Shown piece after piece: positions 58,355 to 64,000 of a DNA stretch of 64,000 nucleotides. Source of the stretch: Rhizobium sp. CIAT894 (GTDB lineage: Bacteria > Pseudomonadota > Alphaproteobacteria > Rhizobiales > Rhizobiaceae); assembly GCF_000172795.2 (NCBI RefSeq), contig NZ_CP020947.1, positions 3,985,001-4,049,000 of the forward strand. Direction: 5' to 3'. Both the position numbers and the translations under genes were made by a program. A model generated the notes under the pieces. The model was given only the letters and a program-made list of their open reading frames with translations. It did no database searches and was not told the origin of the DNA. Each line of letters opens with the position of its first letter. Within the stretch, counting starts at the first letter, position 1.

Positions 58355-58507
58355 AGCATGTCGCGCAGAAGTGTGCCGCGGTTTTCCCAGGCAAAGCGCG
58401 AAGCGCTTTTGCCAGGCAAAGCGCGAAGCGCTTTTGCCGCAACGACATGCGTAAAACAAAGACCTAAAGCGCGAGGAGCGAATCTGAAAGATTGCGACGC
58501 GCTTTAA
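58352..58507. repeat. RIME-type repeat, copy G (two internal 25-bp units)
   Basis: A 156-bp element whose left TAA is the plsC stop and whose right TTA is the complement of the stop of the convergent ChaC-like gene, so both flanking genes end within it. Two tandem 25-bp units (CAGGCAAAGCGCGAAGCGCT..) are identical to each other. Confidence 0.9.
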
Positions 58508-59031
58508 GCGCGTAGCCGCTCCACTTCGTTGACGACCTGCTCCAGCCACTGATCGCGAATACCCATCTGCCTCAGATGCGCCAGCGTGTTGAACACATAG
58601 GCATCGTTCGGCCCGGACTGGCCCGTCGCCTCGCTCACCACACGCGCCGCCTCAAATGCATCGAGCGTGCCGGCATATTGCTCATGGTCGCGATCGGCAA
58701 CATAGGTCACCGCCTCCACCCTGCGGCCTCCGGCAAATTGCAGCCGCACCCGCCGCTCCAGATAAACATTGGTGACCAGTTCGCGGGCGCGGAGATAATC
58801 GATCACCTCGTCCCATTTATCCGGCGAAATACGGAAGGCCATGCCGCGGCAGGTGCCGCCTCTGTCGAGGCCGAGGACGAGGCCCGGACTGTCGCGGGTG
58901 CCGCGATGGACGAAGGAGCGGACGCAGAGCGAACGCCTGTAACCATGCACCAGCGCATCGGCCCGTTCTAAAAACTCGAAGCCCGGATTCCACATCAGCG
59001 AACCGTAGCCAAACACCCAAAATTCGTCCAT
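58504..59031 (-). CDS. ChaC-like gamma-glutamylcyclotransferase
   Basis: A 175-residue protein opening MDEFWVFGYGSLMWNPGF, the YGSL motif of the gamma-glutamylcyclotransferase fold. ChaC-type members degrade glutathione to 5-oxoproline and Cys-Gly. A Glu near 110 (YVADRDHEQYAG region) may be the general acid. The start at 59031 matches the family; upstream codons to 59070 do not. Confidence 0.92.
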   Translation of the reverse strand: MDEFWVFGYGSLMWNPGFEFLERADALVHGYRRSLCVRSFVHRGTRDSPGLVLGLDRGGTCRGMAFRISPDKWDEVIDYLRARELVTNVYLERRVRLQFAGGRRVEAVTYVADRDHEQYAGTLDAFEAARVVSEATGQSGPNDAYVFNTLAHLRQMGIRDQWLEQVVNEVERLRA

Positions 59032-59081
59032 ATCGCACGCCAGACCGGAATCACATTTGCGATTCACCATTGGAGAACATC

Positions 59082-60098
59082 ATGGCAGCGTCAAGCCGAT
59101 CCGGCAGCGGTCAATCCAGCAGCGGCAAGAAATTCTGGCTGCTGGGTGGCGGCATCCTCCTGGTGATCGCGCTTTATACCGGCGGTTGGTTCTATGCGGC
59201 ATCGGCATTGAAGACCACGGTGCTGAAAGCGATCGCACCAGGCAATCCGGCGGGCGTCAGCGGCGAATGCGCCGATATCGAATTCCGCGGCTATCCTTTC
59301 CGTATCGGCCTGTTCTGCTCCAAGATCGATGTCGACGACAATGTCAACGGCGTCTCGGCCAGTTTCGGCGCGCTGCGCTCGGCAGCCCAGGTCTACGCGC
59401 CCGGCAATATCGTCTGGGAACTTGATTCGCCGGCCGAAATCCGCACCACCAACGGCCTTTCGATCTCGGCGCAATGGACGAACCTGCTGTCGAGCCTTGC
59501 GACCAGGCTCAAGGGTATCGACCACAGCTCGACCGTCATCGAGGGTCTGAAAGCGACGGCGGTCTCCTCCTACACCGGCCAGACCATCAGCTTCGATGCC
59601 GCTCGCACCGAAATCCATCTGCGCCAGAACGGCGCCGATCTGGATGGCGCAATCTCGGTGCAGGATGCCAACACGGCGATCAAGGACTGGCCGCAGATCT
59701 TCCCGAAATTCTCCGCCAGCATCGATCTGACCATCGCCGGCAAGGCCGGCCTGATCGACGGCAGTGATCCGAGCGGCCTTAACGGTGCCAGCGGCGAACT
59801 GCGCCGCATCGTCGCCGACATCGGCGACGGCAAGGTGATGACGCTCACCGGGCCTTTTTCCCTTGACGAGCAGGGTCTTCTGTCCGGAAAATTCAAGCTG
59901 GAGATCGAACAGCTCGGTCCCTGGGGCCACAGCTTGAAACAGGCCTTCCCCGATGTCGCCTCGACCGTCGATACGGCGACGAAGCTCTTGAAATCGCTTG
60001 CCGGCGGCAAGGACAAGGTCTCGGTCGATCTCGTCGTCGATCACGGCAACGCCACCGTCAGCGGCTTCATCCCACTCGGCCGGATTCCGCCGATCTAA
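59082..60098 (+). CDS. DUF2125 domain membrane-anchored protein
   Basis: A 338-residue protein with one N-terminal anchor (FWLLGGGILLVIALYTGGWFY, about 17-37) and a large periplasmic DUF2125 domain (ALKTTVLKAIAPGNPAG, CADIEFRGYPFRIGLFC). The conserved FRGYPFRIGLFC motif near 68 holds a cysteine, and the later CSKIDVDDN another. Function unknown; occurs in alphaproteobacteria, often near tyrosine genes. Its stop overlaps that of the convergent acetyltransferase. Confidence 0.87.
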   Translation: MAASSRSGSGQSSSGKKFWLLGGGILLVIALYTGGWFYAASALKTTVLKAIAPGNPAGVSGECADIEFRGYPFRIGLFCSKIDVDDNVNGVSASFGALRSAAQVYAPGNIVWELDSPAEIRTTNGLSISAQWTNLLSSLATRLKGIDHSSTVIEGLKATAVSSYTGQTISFDAARTEIHLRQNGADLDGAISVQDANTAIKDWPQIFPKFSASIDLTIAGKAGLIDGSDPSGLNGASGELRRIVADIGDGKVMTLTGPFSLDEQGLLSGKFKLEIEQLGPWGHSLKQAFPDVASTVDTATKLLKSLAGGKDKVSVDLVVDHGNATVSGFIPLGRIPPI

Positions 60099-60514
60099 CC
60101 GATCCGCTTGATAAAAAAGACCTCGGGTACCGACTGAAGTCCGGGCAGCTCGATTGCGCCGGTTTCGACAAATCCGTTGCGGCGATGCCAGTCCTGCGGC
60201 CGGCTCTCGTCGCATTCGCTCGAGGTCATCAGCAAGTGGGCACCCTCGCCACGCATCGCTGCTTCCCAGGCGAGAAACAGCGCTGTGCCGACGCCCGACC
60301 GGCGGTGGCCGGGCAGAACGCGGATCATTTCCATATAGGGAACCCTGCCCCAGAAGCGGGAGAACCGCAGGAAGCCAACGATCTCGCCGGCCTGCCTGGC
60401 AACGAGATATTCGCCAACCGCCACGCATCGCGATACCCATGCCTTGCCGGCACTGGCGTCCTCGCGAGCCAGCCAGTCGATATCGGCCTGACTTGCGCTC
60501 GCCACCTCCACCAT
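60095..60514 (-). CDS. GNAT-family N-acetyltransferase
   Basis: A 139-residue single GNAT domain; the acetyl-CoA loop is RVLPGHRRSGVGTALF (near 60-75), preceded by AGEIVGFLRFSRF. Substrate unknown. Lies 9 bases after tyrC on the same strand. Its TAG overlaps the DUF2125 stop on the other strand. Confidence 0.85.
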   Translation of the reverse strand: MVEVASASQADIDWLAREDASAGKAWVSRCVAVGEYLVARQAGEIVGFLRFSRFWGRVPYMEMIRVLPGHRRSGVGTALFLAWEAAMRGEGAHLLMTSSECDESRPQDWHRRNGFVETGAIELPGLQSVPEVFFIKRIG

Positions 60515-60523
60515 CGCGAGAGG

Positions 60524-61450
60524 CTACTTCTTATCCAGCGCGTGGGGACGGCCGAAATCGGGCGCGTCGACATCCTGGCCGGCCTGGACGATGGAGCGGC
60601 GGATGGCGCGCGTGCGGGTGAAGAGTTCGAAAATCTTGTCGCCCTCGCCCCAGCGGATCGCGCGCTGCAGATAGGCGAGATCCTCCGAGAAGCGTGCCAG
60701 CATTTCGAGGATCGCATCGCGATTGTGCAGGCAGACGTCGCGCCACATGGTCGGGTCTGAGGCAGCAAGGCGGGTGAAGTCGCGAAAGCCGGAGGCCGAA
60801 TATTTGATGACTTCCGATTCCGTGACCGTCTCCAGATCGTCGGCGGTGCCGACGATGTTGTAGGCGATGATATGCGGCAGGTGCGAGACGATCGCCAGCA
60901 CCTTGTCGTGATGCTCCGCATCCATCTCGTCGACCTTCGAGCCGAGCGCTTCCCAGAAGCTGCGCAGCCGTTTCATCGCCGCCTCGTCGGTGCCGGCGAC
61001 CGGCGTGAAGATGCACCAGCGGCCTTCGAAGAGACCGGGAAAACCGGCATCCGGACCGGATTTTTCCGTACCGGCCAGCGGATGTCCGGGGATGAAATGC
61101 ACATAATCGGGCATATGCGGCAGCATTTGCGCGATGACCGAGGCCTTGGTGGAGCCGACATCGGTGACGATAGTGCCCGGCTTCAAGCGTCCCGCGATCT
61201 CCTTCGCCACACTTTCCGAAGCACCGACCGGTACCGAAACGATGATGAGGTCGGCATCCTCGACGGCATCGGCCGAAGACGTCGTGTAGCGATCGCCGAG
61301 ACCGAGTTCTTCCGCGCGCTTCAGCGTATCGGGGCTGCGCGTCGCGACGACGATCTCTCTTGCAAGGCCAAGCCGCCTGATGTCGTAGGCGAGCGAAGAG
61401 CCGATCAGACCGATGCCGATCAGCGCGATACGATCGAACTGCACGTTCAT
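60524..61450 (-). CDS. tyrC: Prephenate/arogenate dehydrogenase family protein
   Basis: A 308-residue NAD-dependent enzyme of tyrosine synthesis that oxidatively decarboxylates prephenate or arogenate. Rossmann loop [14 protein letters not shown] is at about 9-22; catalytic His region [13 protein letters not shown] near 112. Start at 61450 overlaps the hisC stop by 4 bases. Whether it prefers prephenate or arogenate cannot be told here. Confidence 0.93.
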   Translation of the reverse strand: MNVQFDRIALIGIGLIGSSLAYDIRRLGLAREIVVATRSPDTLKRAEELGLGDRYTTSSADAVEDADLIIVSVPVGASESVAKEIAGRLKPGTIVTDVGSTKASVIAQMLPHMPDYVHFIPGHPLAGTEKSGPDAGFPGLFEGRWCIFTPVAGTDEAAMKRLRSFWEALGSKVDEMDAEHHDKVLAIVSHLPHIIAYNIVGTADDLETVTESEVIKYSASGFRDFTRLAASDPTMWRDVCLHNRDAILEMLARFSEDLAYLQRAIRWGEGDKIFELFTRTRAIRRSIVQAGQDVDAPDFGRPHALDKK

Positions 61451-62556
61451 GCCTTGCGTCCCATGAATTCGGTGAGGGCGGCGATAACGCCGCGGTTGGC
61501 CTCGTCCGGCCCGATGCTCATGCGCAACGCATTGGCGAAGCCATAGCTGCGCACGGCGCGCAGGATATAGCCGCGGCTCGTCAGCAGATCGTCGGCATCG
61601 GCGGCGCGTTTGCCGTCGACCTCGGGGAAATGGATGAGGACGAAGTTGGCGACGGAAGGCGTCACCTTCAGGCCGATCGCTTCGAGCGCCTGAGTGAGCG
61701 TCTCGACCCACATCTGGTTGAAGGAGACGGCCTGCTGGATGAAAGCCTGGTCGCGGATGGCCGCAGCACCCGCGGCGATTGCCGCTGCATTCAAATTGAA
61801 GGGCGCACGCACCCGGTTCAACGCGTCGACGATTTCGACGGGCGCATACATCCAGCCGACACGCAGCGCCGCCAGGCCGTAGGCCTTCGAGAAGGTGCGG
61901 GTCATCACCACATTGGCATTGGAGGACACGACCTCGATGCCGGCTTCATAATCGTTGCGGCGCACATATTCGGCATAAGCCGCGTCGAGCACGAGCACGA
62001 CGTGCTTCGGCAGCCCGGCCTGCAGGCGGCGGATCTCGCTGACCGGAACATAGGTACCTGTGGGATTGCCGGGATTGGCGATGAAGACGATCTTGGTCTT
62101 CTCCGTCACTGCCGCCAGGATCGCGTCGACATCGACGGTATAGTCCTTTTCCCGGACGACGACAGGCGTGGCGCCTGCGCCCATGATCTGGATCTTGTAG
62201 ACGAGGAAGCCGTGCTCGGTGATAACGGCCTCATCACCGGCGCCGAGATAGACATGGCAAAGCAGGCCGAGCAGTTCGTCGGAACCGTTGCCGCACAGGA
62301 TGTTTGCCGGATTGAGACCATGCACGGCAGCGATCGCCTCGCGCAGTTCGACCGCCTGCCCGTCGGGATAGCGCCCAAGATCGCCGCCAGCAGCCTTGAA
62401 GGCCTCGATCGCCTTCGGGCTGGCACCGAGCGGCGTCTCGTTGGACGAAAGCTTGTAGACGCGGGCAACGCCCGGCACATGTTCCTTGCCCGGCACATAA
62501 GATGCGATATCGAGAATACCGGGACGCGGAACGGGCTTGCTCATCTCAACGCTCAT
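61447..62556 (-). CDS. hisC: Histidinol-phosphate / aromatic aminotransferase
   Basis: A 369-residue fold type I PLP aminotransferase. The PLP lysine is in [16 protein letters not shown] (near 232), and [10 protein letters not shown] (near 208) binds the cofactor. Gene order with tyrC suggests the aromatic role (tyrosine and phenylalanine) is important, besides histidinol phosphate. Start at 62556 ([15 protein letters not shown]); Met at 62544 is an alternative. Confidence 0.93.
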   Translation of the reverse strand: MSVEMSKPVPRPGILDIASYVPGKEHVPGVARVYKLSSNETPLGASPKAIEAFKAAGGDLGRYPDGQAVELREAIAAVHGLNPANILCGNGSDELLGLLCHVYLGAGDEAVITEHGFLVYKIQIMGAGATPVVVREKDYTVDVDAILAAVTEKTKIVFIANPGNPTGTYVPVSEIRRLQAGLPKHVVLVLDAAYAEYVRRNDYEAGIEVVSSNANVVMTRTFSKAYGLAALRVGWMYAPVEIVDALNRVRAPFNLNAAAIAAGAAAIRDQAFIQQAVSFNQMWVETLTQALEAIGLKVTPSVANFVLIHFPEVDGKRAADADDLLTSRGYILRAVRSYGFANALRMSIGPDEANRGVIAALTEFMGRKA

Positions 62557-62635
62557 GGGATCGACCTTGGAATTGCCGGAAAATGACCCCGTGGCATTAA
62601 AGCGGAATCCGGTTCTTGTCGAGAGCCGGGCGGCC

Positions 62636-63376
62636 TCAGCGGTTGCGTGTGGTCGGTACGCCATGCGGCGCCAGAACCGGCACGAAGACGCGGCGAGAGG
62701 CGCGTGCCGCAACCGGCAGCCCCTGATAGAGCCGCTTCTGCGCCTCGACGATGATGACGCCTGAAAAGGCCGGCCACAGCGTTCGGCCGATCCGCTCGAA
62801 GGCGCGCCGAAGCCGCAGGATGGTCCTGAGCTTGGAAGGCGGGAAGAACAGCGCTTCGGCCGTTGCGCCTGGGGTAAAATTCGTCTCACGCAGCAGATGC
62901 GTCAGCTGACCGCGCGAATAGGGGCGGCCCGAACCGAAGGGCGTATGCTCCATGCGGGCCCACACACCGCGCCGGTTCGGCACGACAATAACCAGCCGCC
63001 CGCCCGGCGCCAGCACCCGCCAGAGCTCCTTCAGCGTCTCGCGCGGGCTTTCGGCAAATTCCAGCGAATGCACCATCAGCACCCGGTCAATCGAGGAATC
63101 CGGCAGCGGCAGTTCCTCGTCGAAGACAAGTGTCGTCGACGAGAGCGAGCCCATTGGCCAGTTCACCGCGCCCTGCCCGGCCGGCATGAAGGCGAAGGTG
63201 CGCTCGGTATCGGCCTGGAAGCGGTCGAGGAAAGGCACGGCATAACCGAGGCCGACCAGGCGCTCCTGCGGCAGCCGCACCCAGAGCGAGGACAGCGCCA
63301 TGGCGATCGACTGCTCGGCAAGACGCCCGAGCTCGGAATGGTAGAACTGGCGTAGGTCGACGATATCGGCGTGCAT
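62636..63376 (-). CDS. Class I SAM-dependent methyltransferase
   Basis: A 246-residue methyltransferase-like protein opening [20 protein letters not shown]. Motif [34 protein letters not shown] (about 95-128) is the usual region after the SAM site; motif I is atypical. Lies upstream of hisC on the same strand and divergent from the glyoxalase II gene. Substrate unknown. Confidence 0.85.
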   Translation of the reverse strand: MHADIVDLRQFYHSELGRLAEQSIAMALSSLWVRLPQERLVGLGYAVPFLDRFQADTERTFAFMPAGQGAVNWPMGSLSSTTLVFDEELPLPDSSIDRVLMVHSLEFAESPRETLKELWRVLAPGGRLVIVVPNRRGVWARMEHTPFGSGRPYSRGQLTHLLRETNFTPGATAEALFFPPSKLRTILRLRRAFERIGRTLWPAFSGVIIVEAQKRLYQGLPVAARASRRVFVPVLAPHGVPTTRNR

Positions 63377-63466
63377 TGCGATAAATGTTATCAGCGGGCG
63401 GTTGGACTTCAAGACCGGACCCTCTACATTTCCGCGAGACTCGCATGACAAGGGATTATTGCACGA

Positions 63467-64000
63467 TGAAACCTTTGGAATTAGACGTTTTTCTCTGCCG
63501 CACCGACAATTTCGGCGTTCTCGTCCACGATCCGGAGACCGGTTTTACCGCGGCGATCGACGCGCCGGAGGAAGCCCCGATCCTGGAAGCGGCGACACGC
63601 CGCGGCTGGAGGATCACCCATATCTTCACCACTCATCATCACACCGACCATGTCGCCGCCAACCTGGCGCTGAAGGAGCAGTTCGGCTGCGAGATCATCG
63701 GCCCGATCAACGAGGCCATCGCCATTCCCGGCCTCGACCGGACGATGGCCGATGGCGACAGCTTCCTTTTCGGCGATCACACGGTCGATGTCATCGAGAC
63801 ACCCGGCCACACCGCCGGCCACATCTGCTATCACTTCGTCGACGACAAGCTGCTCTTTGCCGCCGACACGCTGTTTGCGCTCGGCTGCGGCCGCCTGTTC
63901 GAACGCCCGGCCGCCGACATGTGGCATTCGCTGCAGAAACTTGCCGTGCTGCCGGATGAGACCGCGGTCTATTTCGGCCACGAATATACGCTCTCCAATG
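63467..64000 (+). CDS. gloB: Hydroxyacylglutathione hydrolase (glyoxalase II), N-terminal part
   Basis: The frame opens [20 protein letters not shown] and continues past the right edge of the window without a stop. The metallo-beta-lactamase zinc motif THHHTDH is near residue 56, then [14 protein letters not shown] and [16 protein letters not shown]. It hydrolyses S-lactoylglutathione to lactate and glutathione, finishing methylglyoxal detoxification. Divergent from the methyltransferase, 90 bases away. Confidence 0.95.

Overview
This window is a stretch of ordinary chromosome from an alphaproteobacterium of the Rhizobium leguminosarum / R. etli type. The reasons are high GC with strong third-position GC bias, rhizobial gene order (lysC-ptsP-prfA-prmC, DUF1178-nitrilase-glutaredoxin-comF, argH-lptM-lysA-DUF4175, ftsE-ftsX, hisC-tyrC), alphaproteobacterial families (DUF4167, DUF1178, DUF2125, a CpdR-like receiver), and at least five copies of a roughly 100 to 160 bp two-palindrome intergenic repeat that fits the Rhizobium intergenic mosaic element (RIME) class. 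The species assignment is inference from gene content, not from a search.

Layout. 1-10.4 kb is mainly leftward: an M23 peptidase end, then clpB, a DUF4167 protein, prmC and prfA (release-factor methylation), ptsP (nitrogen PTS enzyme I) and lysC. 10.7-16 kb has ubiG, a ParDE-type locus whose toxin appears frameshifted, a redox and metabolite-repair cluster, a methyltransferase, and a short Flp pilin gene. 16.3-25.6 kb holds mutT, an acetyltransferase and argJ in one overlapping operon, a parvulin, secA, and a flippase plus acetyltransferase pair. 25.7-31.7 kb is more accessory: an acyl-CoA synthetase, an aldo/keto reductase, a divergent TetR/MFS pair with two matching operator-like palindromes, and tRNA-Leu(CAA) followed by a perfect 25-bp hairpin. 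32-39.8 kb has a CPA2 antiporter with a cyclic-nucleotide-binding tail, YqaA, dsbB, a frameshifted HNH nuclease, an AlkA-type glycosylase, gluQ, a YihY protein and a short-chain dehydrogenase.

39.8-41.5 kb is an island of palindromic repeats. One of them is split by a complete IS4-family insertion sequence with a 20-bp terminal repeat and an 11-bp target duplication. 41.5-49.7 kb encodes the cobalamin adenosyltransferase, a rhomboid protease, etfBA, a 3-hydroxyacyl-CoA dehydrogenase, a TlpA thioredoxin, argH, lptM and lysA. 50-64 kb has a large DUF4175 protein, a CpdR-like receiver, hpt, ftsEX, YdcF, an acyltransferase, a ChaC-like protein, a DUF2125 protein, tyrC, hisC, a methyltransferase and the start of a glyoxalase II gene.

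I found no CRISPR array, prophage, secretion cluster or defence island, and no convincing new multi-gene system. The best leads are in non-coding structure: RIME copies with a variable number of a 25-bp hairpin unit and ends that coincide with neighbouring stop codons, the IS captured inside a palindromic repeat, the tRNA-Leu hairpin, the double TetR operator, and two one-base frameshifts (parE-like and HNH) that are either real decay or sequence errors. Small genes that are easy to miss are the 55-residue Flp pilin, a 64-residue LptM lipoprotein and a possible 30-residue membrane peptide.
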